64,000 nt of DNA, from positions 1 through 64,000 of the forward strand of contig JAIEOW010000040.1 in the NCBI GenBank assembly GCA_019750095.1. The letters run 5' to 3'. The notes beneath the pieces were generated by a model. It was given only the letters and a program-made list of their open reading frames with translations, was not told the DNA's origin and did not search any database. The first letter of the stretch is position 1. Every line of letters begins with the position of its first letter. The DNA comes from Phycisphaerales bacterium. GTDB taxonomy: Bacteria; Planctomycetota; Phycisphaerae; Phycisphaerales; UBA1924. The translations under genes were made by a program, and so were the position numbers. Shown here one piece after another: positions 18,269 to 27,586 of this stretch.

Positions 18269-20863
18269 ATGGGTCGATATCACGGGATGCAATCCGCAGT
18301 GACGAACGCCGCGAGTCTGCGGTCGGGTGTTGGGGCGCGCCTGACACGCGCGGACGTGCTTCGCATGGGTCAAGAGGGATCGGTGTGGGCGTTTGTGCCG
18401 GTGGCGATCGGTGCGCTGAAGGTGGCGCCGGCGGATGCGGATGTGCGGCTGCTTTTGGCCGAGGCATATGCGAAAGTCGGGCTGAAGACCGCGGCGGGGG
18501 AGCAGATTCGGGCTCTGCCGACGCAGGTGATCGAGCATCCGAAGGTGATCGAGGCGGCTCGGCGGATCGCGATGCTGCCCGAGGATGGGGTGACGGTCGA
18601 TGCACTGAACGCGACGCTGAAGAAGAATCTGGATGCGCTGGCACTGCGCGGGTCACTGCCGGCGGATCTGCGGCAGTTCGTTGCCGGGTGGCGAGCGCGC
18701 GCGGAGGGGCGTGAGCACTTTCGATCGGCGTGCGGGAAGATGGTCTGGCGCACGATGGCGCGGGGCGGGGAAGGTGTGGGGACGTGGGAGCGATTCGGAG
18801 ATGTGGCGGCGGCGCTTGAAGGGGTGCAACTGCCGTTTCAGCCGACGGTTGCGGGGGCGGCGGGATCGAGCTATCCGCCGCCGGTAATTGTGGAGGGAGC
18901 CGAGCCGCCGGAGCTTCTGAGTCGTGTGCTACGTGCGACGATGCCGAGCGGAGATGGGTATCGGGCGCTGATCACGATCGTGCAAGGCGATCCGATGCAG
19001 TTGTGCGATGGGTTGATGCAGGTGGATCTGTCGGCGATGCTGAGCGATGACCGGGTGCGGGTGTGCGTGGGTGCTTCGGCGGGTAAAGAGGTGCGGACGG
19101 AACTGATGCGAGGTGTGCTGGCTGGCGAGCGGCCGGTGGGGATCAGCATGACGATCCCGACGTGCCAGCCGCGGGTGAGCCCGTCGCCGTCTGAGATTAT
19201 TGGAGAAGCTGAGCGGGCGTATTCGGCGGCATTTGGGGAACCGCGAGATCGTGTAGCGACGGCGTATGGGGTGCGTGATCGGGCGTGGTGGGCACGTCGA
19301 TTCTCGGAGCGGTCGGCGAAGCCGCTGAGAGTGCTGCTGGTGACGAGCCGGTACACGACGTATGTTCGGCACGTGGTTGCGGACTTGGGCGGCGCGCTCG
19401 AGCGGCAGGGATGCGCGGTACGCGTGGTTGAAGAGCCGACGGCACATGCGACGTTTGATCGATTGCTGTGCCAGCGCGTCGTGACGGAGTTTGAGCCGGA
19501 TCTGGTGGTGATCGCGAACTTTCCGCGGTCGGCGCTTGGGGAGGCGATGCCGCAGAATGTGCCATTTGTGATGTGGGTGCAGGACCTGATGCCGCAGCAG
19601 CAATCGCGGGCGATTGGGGAGGGGATGGGGCCTCTGGACTTTGTGATGGGGAGTGTCCGGGAGGAGATGTTTCAGCAGTGGATGTACCCGCGTGCGCGAG
19701 CGCTGGCGGCGCCGATGAGCGTGTCATCGCGTAAGTTCCATGCTGGTGCGGTCGGTGAGGGCGGCGAGCGGTTTGCGTGCGAGGTGGCGTATGTGTCTCA
19801 CCATGCCGAGCCGACGCGGGTGCTGCATGAACGGAAGGTGAAAGAGGCGGGGGCGACGCCGGGGCTGGGTGCGGTGCTAGAGGCGATGTATCCGGAAGTG
19901 GTGCGTGCGGCGGAATCGCCCGTGGGTGATGGATCGATCGGGCCAAGGCTGCATGCGATTGTGCGGGAGGCGCTGCGAGAGGGGCGACTGAACGCGGACG
20001 ATCGCAGTGTGGCGTTGATCACGGGGGTGTATGCCTATCCGATCGCGGATCGGGCGATTCGGCATCAGGCGCTTGGGTGGGCGGCGGAGATCTGCCGAGC
20101 TCACCAGTGGCGGATGCATCTGTATGGGCGCGGGTGGGAATCGCATCCGACGCTTGGCGAGTATGCGCGTGGGGAACTGTCGCACGATGAGCAGTTGCGT
20201 CGTGCGTATCAGTGTGCTGGGGCGCACTTGCATGTGTCGGCGCACACGGCGATTCATCAGCGGGTGTTTGAGTGTGCACTGTCGGGGGGGATTGCGCTGT
20301 GCCGACTGATCGCCGATGACCTTTCTCTGCTGGAGTATCAGGCCGGTGCGATGGCGTGCCGAGCGGGTGCTGTGGGGCGCGAGGATCGATCGCGGGTGCA
20401 GGCCGATGGGTATCACACGCATGTGTATGGGGAGGATGTGGAGGAGGTCGGGCGATATGCCGAGTTGTGCGAGCGGCTTGGGTTGGATCGGCCGAGGTGT
20501 GTGCGGTTCAATGGCATTCATGTGGAGCGGCTGCGATCAAGCCCGCATGAACAGGTCGATGGATTGGGGCTTGCGCTCACGGATGTGTTTCCTGAGCCGG
20601 GAGAGGTGATGTTTCACGATGCCGCGGGGCTTGAGAAGCGGCTGGTAAAGGCGGTGGAAGATGATGCGTGGCGGCGCGCGATGTGTGAAGGGGTTGCCGG
20701 GCGCGCGCGGGAGCGGGCGACGATCGATGCGCTCGGATCGCGGATGCTTGAGTTTGTCGGGAAATGCCTCGCCGATGGGGATGCGAGCGACGGGCGACGG
20801 TGGTACGACGGCGTGCCCCTTGCGGAGCGCGCGAAGCGGGCGTCGAAGATGGAGCGCGGCTGA
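18269..20863 (+). CDS. Large glycosyltransferase (CgeB/GT1-like C-terminus) with N-terminal repeat region
   Basis: The 864-residue protein starts with helical, TPR-like sequence (about 15-130). A central Rossmann domain follows (PLRVLLVTSRYTTYVRHVVA, then FEPDLVVIANFP and PFVMWVQDLMP). The C-terminal domain contains WRMHLYGRGWESHP, LSHDEQLRRAYQ and HTAIHQRVFECALSGG, the pattern seen in CgeB-like and GT family 1 proteins. ATG 18269 follows a GGGAG motif; ATG 18287 is an alternative. The open frame runs about 2 kb further upstream, but that part is antisense shadow of the HldE-like gene. The stop overlaps the next gene (TGATG), so it is coupled to the amidotransferase. It probably glycosylates a surface polymer or protein. 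Confidence 0.8.
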   Translation: MGRYHGMQSAVTNAASLRSGVGARLTRADVLRMGQEGSVWAFVPVAIGALKVAPADADVRLLLAEAYAKVGLKTAAGEQIRALPTQVIEHPKVIEAARRIAMLPEDGVTVDALNATLKKNLDALALRGSLPADLRQFVAGWRARAEGREHFRSACGKMVWRTMARGGEGVGTWERFGDVAAALEGVQLPFQPTVAGAAGSSYPPPVIVEGAEPPELLSRVLRATMPSGDGYRALITIVQGDPMQLCDGLMQVDLSAMLSDDRVRVCVGASAGKEVRTELMRGVLAGERPVGISMTIPTCQPRVSPSPSEIIGEAERAYSAAFGEPRDRVATAYGVRDRAWWARRFSERSAKPLRVLLVTSRYTTYVRHVVADLGGALERQGCAVRVVEEPTAHATFDRLLCQRVVTEFEPDLVVIANFPRSALGEAMPQNVPFVMWVQDLMPQQQSRAIGEGMGPLDFVMGSVREEMFQQWMYPRARALAAPMSVSSRKFHAGAVGEGGERFACEVAYVSHHAEPTRVLHERKVKEAGATPGLGAVLEAMYPEVVRAAESPVGDGSIGPRLHAIVREALREGRLNADDRSVALITGVYAYPIADRAIRHQALGWAAEICRAHQWRMHLYGRGWESHPTLGEYARGELSHDEQLRRAYQCAGAHLHVSAHTAIHQRVFECALSGGIALCRLIADDLSLLEYQAGAMACRAGAVGREDRSRVQADGYHTHVYGEDVEEVGRYAELCERLGLDRPRCVRFNGIHVERLRSSPHEQVDGLGLALTDVFPEPGEVMFHDAAGLEKRLVKAVEDDAWRRAMCEGVAGRARERATIDALGSRMLEFVGKCLADGDASDGRRWYDGVPLAERAKRASKMERG

Positions 20864-22767
20864 TGTGCGGCGTGGGAGTCATCGCCGGTCCCCCAATGCG
20901 AGAAATCGGAGCGGCGCTGAGCGATCGGCTCGAGCGCGGTATGACGCTGTTGCGGCGTCGCGGGCCTGATGGCGGGCGGATGTGGGCGAGTGAGGATCGG
21001 TCAATCATCATGCTGCACGCTCGGCTGGCGGTGCAGGATCTGACCGAGGCCGCGGCGCAGCCGATGGCCGGGAAGCGTGCGCGATCACGACTGGTGTACA
21101 ACGGGGAGATCTACAACACGATGGAGCTGCGCGAGCGGCTTGCCAGCGAGGGTGTGCGGTTTGCGACGCGATCGGATACCGAGGTACTGCTGCATGCGCT
21201 TGAGCGGTGGGGTGCGCACACGACGCTGGAGCGGGTGCGGGGCATGTTCGCGTTTGTGTGGGTTGATGGCGATCGGCTGGTCGCGGCGGTGGATCATGCG
21301 GGAATGAAGCCGCTGATGTATCGACACGATCCGGGCGGAATCGAAGGCGGCGGTCGGCTGACGATCGCGTCGGAGTGTGACACGATCTGTGCGTTGCTCG
21401 GTGAGCGCGAGCTGGACCTCGAGTCTGTCGAGGATTTGTTGAGTGTCGGGTACGTCGCCGCGCCGCGGACGATGTATCGGCGGATATGCAAGCTGGGGCC
21501 GGGGCAGGTACTTGAATGGAGGATTGGCGACAGTGCGGGGCCGCGGGTGACGGCGTACTGGCGGCCGCCGGAAGAGGTCTCGGGAGTACCCGTGCGCGCC
21601 GATGAGTTGCTGGCAGTGGTCGCGCGGGAGCACTGCATCGGTGACCGGGAGGTGGCGGTGTTTCTCTCGGCGGGGATCGATTCGACAGCACTGGCGGCGG
21701 TGTTGCCGAGTGGACTGTCGCTCGCCGCGCTGACGCTGAATCCTGGTGATGCGAGCGATGAGTGTGCGGTGGCCGAAGAGACTTCGCGGCTGCTTGGGAT
21801 GCGACACGAGCGAGTAGCGATCTCGGCAGGGTCGCTTTCGGATCTTCTGGCGGATGCAGCGGCGGCGTACGACGAGCCGCAGGGATTCACCGCGCTGCTC
21901 ACTTCGGTGGCGATGACGCGGGCGGTTCTGGCGCGGGGGCCACATGCCCCGAGAGTGATTCTTGGTGGAGATGGTGGTGACGAGGCCTTCGGTGGATACG
22001 CGTGGCATCGTGACCCGGTGGATCATCCGCTGAATCTCGCGGCGGGGCTCTCGGGGATTCCACACGCCGGGCAGCTTGCGGGGCGAGTGGCCTTGCCCGA
22101 GGCGACGGCCGATGAACGCCACGCGGCGATGATGTCGCTCGCGACGCGGTCGTATGCACATCGATATCTCGTGCGCACATTTGGCGGGTTTCATCCGGTC
22201 GAGGCCGCCGCGCTGGTTGGTGGGAATGTCGCCGCGGGCGATGAGCGGTTCGGCGCTTGGTTGAGCACTGAGGATCGTCCTGCGCTTCCGCATCCTCGAC
22301 GAGCACAGCGGCTGGATGTTCTTGGTTTCTGCGCAGGGTCGATTCTGCCCAAGCTCGATCGTGCCGCGGGTGCGATGGGGCTGGAGATGCGGTCGCCGTG
22401 GCTGGATCGGCGTGTGTTGGATGCGTGGCTCGGTGCGCCGGTGGTACACAGTGAGCACACGCAACCGGGAAGCAAGCCATTGCTCCGCGAGATCGTGGCT
22501 CGTGCGGCTGCTGCGCGCCGCGTGAGTCCGCAGGTGCTCTCTCGTCCCAAGCAGGGCTTCAGCCTGCGCTTGCCGGGCACCGAGCCGATGGAGGCGATGA
22601 TCCCGATCATCGAGCGGTCGGCGCTCGTGCGAGACGGGGTGATCCGGCAGGACTGGATGCGGTTCGTTCCTGCCCCCGGAACGCTGGTCGGGCGTTCTTC
22701 ACGTGCGCAGCGGCTGTGCGTGCTGGGCATGCTGGGAGCGTGGTATGAGCGTCGATTCAACGGCTGA
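20863..22767 (+). CDS. Asparagine synthase-like glutamine amidotransferase
   Basis: The 634-residue protein has a class II amidotransferase domain: after Met removal Cys is N-terminal (MCGVGVIAG), with RGPDGGRMW, YNGEIYN and SDTEVLLHAL. A synthetase domain follows, with the ATP PP-loop VFLSAGIDSTALAA (Ala where Gly is usual) and LGGDGGDEAFGGY. The chemistry is transfer of glutamine-derived ammonia to an adenylated carboxylate. Because it starts inside a TGATG overlap with a glycosyltransferase and is surrounded by sugar genes, it more likely amidates a uronic acid or other glycan carboxylate than makes free asparagine. Its last 69 bases overlap a gene on the opposite strand. Confidence 0.88.
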   Translation: MCGVGVIAGPPMREIGAALSDRLERGMTLLRRRGPDGGRMWASEDRSIIMLHARLAVQDLTEAAAQPMAGKRARSRLVYNGEIYNTMELRERLASEGVRFATRSDTEVLLHALERWGAHTTLERVRGMFAFVWVDGDRLVAAVDHAGMKPLMYRHDPGGIEGGGRLTIASECDTICALLGERELDLESVEDLLSVGYVAAPRTMYRRICKLGPGQVLEWRIGDSAGPRVTAYWRPPEEVSGVPVRADELLAVVAREHCIGDREVAVFLSAGIDSTALAAVLPSGLSLAALTLNPGDASDECAVAEETSRLLGMRHERVAISAGSLSDLLADAAAAYDEPQGFTALLTSVAMTRAVLARGPHAPRVILGGDGGDEAFGGYAWHRDPVDHPLNLAAGLSGIPHAGQLAGRVALPEATADERHAAMMSLATRSYAHRYLVRTFGGFHPVEAAALVGGNVAAGDERFGAWLSTEDRPALPHPRRAQRLDVLGFCAGSILPKLDRAAGAMGLEMRSPWLDRRVLDAWLGAPVVHSEHTQPGSKPLLREIVARAAAARRVSPQVLSRPKQGFSLRLPGTEPMEAMIPIIERSALVRDGVIRQDWMRFVPAPGTLVGRSSRAQRLCVLGMLGAWYERRFNG

Positions 22768-23724
22768 TGGGCTGTACAAGCGAAAGTTCTCGCGAACGCG
22801 TTGCAGGCCATCGGAAAAGCCGGCGAGATCCTTGATCCACTTGGGTGTGCGGGTGTCAGCCAAGTAGTCAAAGCCGAGCATGCGATCGAGCGCGAAGGTG
22901 TCGCCGAGGTTGTCATTCAGGGCGGGTTTGGTGCGAATGCCCGCGGCGGAGAGCCGCGCGTTGAGTTCCGGATAGTCGCTCAGCCAGTCGTAGTGGGGGG
23001 GTGGCGGAACGGCCGCGCGTGCGTCGGCGGCTCCATCTTCAAGTCCCCAGGCGGCGACGCGGGCGTCGTGGTCGCCAAGGTCGGCGAGGGACTTCATGAG
23101 GGCGATGTATCGGTCGAGCGACTTGCCGCCGTCGTCGGCGCACTCACGTCGGCCGCGCATGCGCATCTTGACGTAGATGTGGTGATAGGCCTGTTCAAAG
23201 TCGTGGACGCCGACAGGGAGTGTCGTCGCCTGATACCCATGTCCCGCGCGTTCCATGGCGAGCACGACGCAGGACTCGGGGCGTATGTGCTCGTGCGCTC
23301 CGCACGCATCCATGATGGCGAGCGCGCTCGGGAGCAGGTGAGCGGGATACAGGTGCAGCCCGCGGAAGCAGTAGCCGTGAAAGAAGCGGCAGAGCACCAG
23401 CGGCGTGATGGTGAACCCATCCGGCTTCAAGCTCGCGAGTGCTTCGAGAATGCGGGCGAGTCCGTCCTGCAGCAGGAGCACGTCGGCATCCATCGCGATC
23501 ACCCACGCCGCGCCGGAAGCGATGCCGAGTTCGTATGTGCGCTGGAGTGCCCTTGAAAAAGGGCGTTCGTGCACAACGTGCAGTCGGGTGGAGGGGTCGC
23601 CGCCAAGCAATCGCATCTGATCGGCCACGATGCGAACGCACGCAGACTCGGTGCGTTCGCCGGCGGCGCGGATGATGACGACGCAATCGCGGATGTCGGG
23701 CGTAGTGGGCAGGTGCACCGCCAT
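22699..23724 (-). CDS. Glycosyltransferase-like protein (GT-A fold, DxD)
   Basis: The 341-residue protein has the hallmarks of a small GT-A enzyme: a first strand (DCVVIIRAAGERTESA), then AAWVIAMDADVLLL, where DAD is the probable metal/nucleotide-sugar motif. I do not recognise a specific family. The first stretch resembles proteins that process a list of surface sugars more than classic GT2. The start lies one base after the stop of the upstream GT2 gene, so the pair forms an operon. The final 69 bases overlap the end of the amidotransferase gene tail-to-tail. Its role in the surface-glycan locus is inferred from context. Confidence 0.75.
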   Translation of the reverse strand: MAVHLPTTPDIRDCVVIIRAAGERTESACVRIVADQMRLLGGDPSTRLHVVHERPFSRALQRTYELGIASGAAWVIAMDADVLLLQDGLARILEALASLKPDGFTITPLVLCRFFHGYCFRGLHLYPAHLLPSALAIMDACGAHEHIRPESCVVLAMERAGHGYQATTLPVGVHDFEQAYHHIYVKMRMRGRRECADDGGKSLDRYIALMKSLADLGDHDARVAAWGLEDGAADARAAVPPPPHYDWLSDYPELNARLSAAGIRTKPALNDNLGDTFALDRMLGFDYLADTRTPKWIKDLAGFSDGLQRVRENFRLYSPSAVESTLIPRSQHAQHAQPLRT

Positions 23725-23725
23725 C

Positions 23726-25219
23726 TCATCCCGCCTTTGCCCGCTGGGCGTGCAGGGACGAACGCATCAGGCCAAGGTTCCGTGCGCCGATCGCAGCACG
23801 CACGGCGTCCCAGGTGAACGCGGCGGGTGAGCGTGAGCCAGAGTCCTGGCGGGCGCGGCTAAGTTCCAACTCGCCGCGACCGAACGCACACGAGACCCAG
23901 GGCGAGCCCGCAAAGTCCTCGCGCAGCATCGCGCCGAATGCGGCAGCATTGCGCACGACACGCACACGCGGAATCGGTTCCAGCAGAGCCACGTCCTGAT
24001 CGGGAGAGTGATCGTCAAAAGCGAGCACACGCCAGCCGCGGGCCGCCGCGGCACGAACCACTCGGCGGCCCTGGCGATCGAGTGAGAGCACCACCACGCC
24101 GTGCTCGGCGGCATGGGCGGATGCCGCATCGCGCAGCAGCTCGGCGACGATGGCATCGGGATGAACAATCTTGTGGGCGAGTTCGATGGTCGCCCGCTCG
24201 ATGTCGGCAAAGTCGCACCACTGTTCCTCGGCGCAGCGCACCCACCAGCGGCGGAGCTCGATCAGCCAAGAGCGTTCACGCCGACCATCCACATCCGGGG
24301 CGGTGCACGCGCCAAACAGCAGTGCCGTGCTCGCGGCCTGGGCAAGGTCGGCAGGCGAGAACACGGGCGGCTTCGGGGCCGCCGAAAGGATCGCCGTGGC
24401 CATCGGCTTGCCCGGGGCGACCTCGAGGATCGCCTGCATCGTGGCGTACATCAGTGAAGCGTGCCCCACCACGCGCGTGAATCGCGCGTCGCTCAAGTCC
24501 AGGAGGTCACCGAGCCCGTGGCTTCGTGCCGATCGGAACGCTGAACGCACGACATTGACATAGGTCGCGGCCATGGGCGCGAACTGCTTGCTCATGCTGG
24601 TCGGGCGCAGGCGATAGGGGGCAACGATGGTTTCCACGCCCTGCCATCGCTCGCCCTTGATCGCGAGCCGCAGCCACATGTCGTAGTCCTCGACCACTCT
24701 GAGCGACTCGTCGAATCGCTCGTTGCCGATCGTCTCGGGCGTGAAGAGGTGCGCGTGGGTGGCGGCTCGATTCCAGTCCAGCAACTCATTGAGACCGACC
24801 ACGGGCGCGGAGACGGGGGATTGTCGGCCCAGGGAACGAAGGTCCTGATCGCACAACTCGTAACCGCCGTAGCTTGCACCCGTGCGGCTCGCCGCCCTGA
24901 TCAACGCCTCGTACGCGCCGGGATACATCGCGTCGTCGGCATCAAGAAAGCTAATGTGGCGGACGTCGAGCCTCAGGGCCACCTCCAGGCCGGAGTTGCG
25001 TGCCCCGGCCAGGCCCCGATTGGCCTGGTGAATCATGCAGATCCGGCGGTCGTTGCGCATCAGGTCTTCGACGACCTTGGGCCCGGCATCGGTCGAGCCA
25101 TCGTTCACGACGATCAGCCGCCAGTCTTCCATGCTCTGGGCCTGGACCGAGCGGATGGTCTCCGCCACCGTGGAAGCGGAGTTGAACATCGGAACGATCA
25201 CGCCGAGGGTTGGGCCCAT
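23726..25219 (-). CDS. Family 2 glycosyltransferase with C-terminal extension
   Basis: A standard GT2 catalytic domain occupies the first 230 residues: LGVIVPMFNSASTVAETI, LIVVNDGSTD, NRGLAGARNSGL and the metal site FLDADDAM, then an acceptor motif VVEDYDMWLRLA. About 250 further residues form helices followed by a Rossmann-like segment (VVVLSLDRQGRRVVRAAAARG). ATG 25219 places the first strand eight residues or fewer from the start; GTG or ATG up to 25261 is possible and would add 14 residues. No clear ribosome-binding site decides this. It is divergent from the GT4 gene at 25298 and sits directly upstream of the next minus-strand glycosyltransferase. Confidence 0.85.
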   Translation of the reverse strand: MGPTLGVIVPMFNSASTVAETIRSVQAQSMEDWRLIVVNDGSTDAGPKVVEDLMRNDRRICMIHQANRGLAGARNSGLEVALRLDVRHISFLDADDAMYPGAYEALIRAASRTGASYGGYELCDQDLRSLGRQSPVSAPVVGLNELLDWNRAATHAHLFTPETIGNERFDESLRVVEDYDMWLRLAIKGERWQGVETIVAPYRLRPTSMSKQFAPMAATYVNVVRSAFRSARSHGLGDLLDLSDARFTRVVGHASLMYATMQAILEVAPGKPMATAILSAAPKPPVFSPADLAQAASTALLFGACTAPDVDGRRERSWLIELRRWWVRCAEEQWCDFADIERATIELAHKIVHPDAIVAELLRDAASAHAAEHGVVVLSLDRQGRRVVRAAAARGWRVLAFDDHSPDQDVALLEPIPRVRVVRNAAAFGAMLREDFAGSPWVSCAFGRGELELSRARQDSGSRSPAAFTWDAVRAAIGARNLGLMRSSLHAQRAKAG

Positions 25220-25297
25220 TGCAGAGTGGTTATCGGCCGGTTGCGGGCCGGGGTTGAGCATTCACGAGGGGGAGTTGGTTGGCCGATAACCGTGGCG

Positions 25298-26704
25298 ATG
25301 AAACAGGGCCTCTCACCGCCGGGCGGACCGATCGCAGATGCGATCGTGCACGTGCAGTGCGTCCACACGTCGCTGGCCAGATGGGCAGAGACGGGCATGC
25401 TGGGGCGTGAGCGGGCACTCTTGGATCGGCTGCCGGGGTTGTTCGGGCATGTGGTGCTGGTGACCTATGGCGGAGCTCTGGAGCGCAAGTGGGCGCGGGA
25501 ACTGATCCCAAGCGCACCCGACGGCCGGGTGACCGTCATCGGAAACGATGATGATCTGGAACCGGGCCTGTTTCAGGGCTCGGTGCCAGCCCGTGTTGGC
25601 GGCAGGCTGCGTGAACTCGGCGTTCGCTCGGCGATCGTGCACACCGACCAGCACTTTGGCGGGCTGGTGGGTGTGGGAGTCGCCCGGGTGCTGCGTGAAG
25701 CGGGGATGCGTGTGGGATTTGTGGCGCGTGGGGGCTATCCGCTGGCGCGGAGCACGGCGTATGAGCAGGGATCGAGTGCCGTCCAGACGCTTCGTGCTGC
25801 GATGCAGGAGCGTGAGCTCTGCCACGCCGCGGATTTGGTGGTCGGAACCACCGAGGGCATGACTCGCGAGCTGGCGATCCGCCACGGGCTTGAATGGGAT
25901 CGGTTTCGGGTGATTCCGAACTATGTCGTGCCGACGGACGACGCGGCTCCGCTTGCGGATCGCTCACCGGGAAGCGTGCTGTTTGCTGGTCGGCTCGAAT
26001 CGGAGAAGCGCGTGGATCTGTTGATCCGCGCCGTCGCGGTGGCTCGCGAGCGTGTGCCAGCGATTCGATTGACGATCATCGGGCAGGGTCGGCTGGAGCC
26101 CGAGTTGCGTCGGTTGGCGAGCGAGCTGGGTGTGGCCGCCGAGTTCCGAGCCCGCGTGCCGCATGATGAGCTGATGCGGGCGATGCTCTGCACGCGTGTG
26201 TACGCGCAGTGCTCGCGCTATGAGGGGCATCCGAAGACGATCATCGAGGCACTCGCCCACGGCACGCCGACGCTGGTCACCCGCGCGCCGGGCGTGGATG
26301 ACGAGATCGTCCCCGAAGTCACCGGGCTCGTCGCCATGGCAGACCCAGAGAGCGTGGCCGAGGGGCTGGTGCGACTGCTTACTGATGATGCACTCGCCAG
26401 CAAGCTCGGGGCGGCGGCGGCGAGGGACGTGCGGCCCCGGCTCTGCATCGACGCGATCGCGCCGATGCACGTTCAGGCGTGGCGCGACGCCTTGAGCATC
26501 GGCGGCGCCCACGCGAGCGTGCCCGTCGTGGGCGTGCGATGGGACGCAGAGTTGCTGCAGGCCGATCCGGAACAGTCGGCCGAAGAGTTCGCGGCCGCGC
26601 TCAATGCCTTCATGCGCCGATTGGATCCGGACGCTCGCTCGCGCTTCATGTCCACGCTGGCTCGGCATGTGTCGATCGTGCCGGTCGAGGCGATCGACGG
26701 CTGA
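25298..26704 (+). CDS. Family 4 glycosyltransferase
   Basis: The 468-residue protein has the GT-B fold of retaining GT4 enzymes. The C-terminal donor-binding domain shows VLFAGRLESEKRVDLLIRA, LTIIGQGRLEPELRRL, and the EX7E-type region (SRYEGHPKTIIEALAHGTP followed by VTGLVAMADPESVAEGL). The N-terminal half carries the acceptor Rossmann fold (HVVLVTYGG, SAIVHTDQHFGG). ATG 25298 is chosen; GTG 25292 would add two residues. The open frame upstream is only a shadow of the minus-strand GT2. The gene ends four bases before the convergent methyltransferase gene. Probable role: extension of the surface glycan from an NDP-sugar. Confidence 0.9.
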   Translation: MKQGLSPPGGPIADAIVHVQCVHTSLARWAETGMLGRERALLDRLPGLFGHVVLVTYGGALERKWARELIPSAPDGRVTVIGNDDDLEPGLFQGSVPARVGGRLRELGVRSAIVHTDQHFGGLVGVGVARVLREAGMRVGFVARGGYPLARSTAYEQGSSAVQTLRAAMQERELCHAADLVVGTTEGMTRELAIRHGLEWDRFRVIPNYVVPTDDAAPLADRSPGSVLFAGRLESEKRVDLLIRAVAVARERVPAIRLTIIGQGRLEPELRRLASELGVAAEFRARVPHDELMRAMLCTRVYAQCSRYEGHPKTIIEALAHGTPTLVTRAPGVDDEIVPEVTGLVAMADPESVAEGLVRLLTDDALASKLGAAAARDVRPRLCIDAIAPMHVQAWRDALSIGGAHASVPVVGVRWDAELLQADPEQSAEEFAAALNAFMRRLDPDARSRFMSTLARHVSIVPVEAIDG

Positions 26705-26707
26705 TCA

Positions 26708-27586
26708 TCACGCCAGGGGCTCGGCCTTGCCGACGCCGGATAAATACGCCATGTGGACCATGCGGGCGTGCGCGAGCTCTCGCGACCAGTCATCACGCAC
26801 GATGATGCGCGGCTGGAGGTGGGCCTGGACGGGGTCGGCGCGCAGCAGCGTGAACGCGTCGGTATGCAGACCATTGTCATGCCACGGAATCAGCTCCTGC
26901 AGCACGGTGCGCAGGCCGACGGCCGCGGCATCGGACGCGACGCGCGCCGCCGACGCGCTCGCGCGTCGACCGCCAGGAACGCGATTGAGGTCGGCGGGGC
27001 TGAAACGATCCGCGTATGCGCCGAGATTGGAGTGGTGAAGGAACGCCGAGCCGCCGGGACGCAGCACGCGGGCGATCTCGCGCAGATATGCCGACAGCGT
27101 GGCCTGCTCAACATGCACGAGCGAGTCGTAGGAGTAGACCAGATCTACCGAGCCATCGGCAACACCGGTGAGCGTGACGCCGTCGGTCAGTTCGAATGAA
27201 GCATGCGGACGATCGGCAAATCGGGCTTGGCAGCGTTCGACGCACTTGGGTGTGACGTCGATGCCGATGTATCGCTCGCAGTGTTCGATCAGGTAACGCG
27301 AGATGCGTCCGAACCCGGGAGCGATCTCGACAATGGCTTTGCTGGGCAGCACGCCGAAGAGCCGGGGGTGCAGTGTCACAGACCAGAGCGCGTCGGTGGA
27401 GCCCCACCCCTCGGACCACTCGTGCCCACCCTGCGGCCAGTTGTAGTCGGTCCAGGCCTGGCGATTTTCAGTAGTGTCGGCGATCTCGCCGGGGAGGGGA
27501 CGAACATAGGTTTTGGCCGAGGGCTTGCGTTCAACCGCACCCTCGACAATCGGTCCTGCGGCGATAGCTCGCGGGTCGGTGCTCAT
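26708..27586 (-). CDS. SAM-dependent methyltransferase
   Basis: The 292-residue class I methyltransferase shows the SAM-binding glycine loop (IVEIAPGFGRISRYLIEHC), the acidic strand-2 end (YIGIDVTPKCVERC), the VDLVYSYDSLVHV strand-4 region and LREIARVLRPGGSAFLHHS. It begins inside the stop of the upstream... that is, its ATG at 27586 overlaps the stop of the GT2 gene at 27583 as ATGA, so both are made together. Methylation of a sugar hydroxyl or carboxylate in the surface glycan is the natural inference; some such enzymes cap chain ends. Substrate unknown. Confidence 0.88.
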   Translation of the reverse strand: MSTDPRAIAAGPIVEGAVERKPSAKTYVRPLPGEIADTTENRQAWTDYNWPQGGHEWSEGWGSTDALWSVTLHPRLFGVLPSKAIVEIAPGFGRISRYLIEHCERYIGIDVTPKCVERCQARFADRPHASFELTDGVTLTGVADGSVDLVYSYDSLVHVEQATLSAYLREIARVLRPGGSAFLHHSNLGAYADRFSPADLNRVPGGRRASASAARVASDAAAVGLRTVLQELIPWHDNGLHTDAFTLLRADPVQAHLQPRIIVRDDWSRELAHARMVHMAYLSGVGKAEPLA

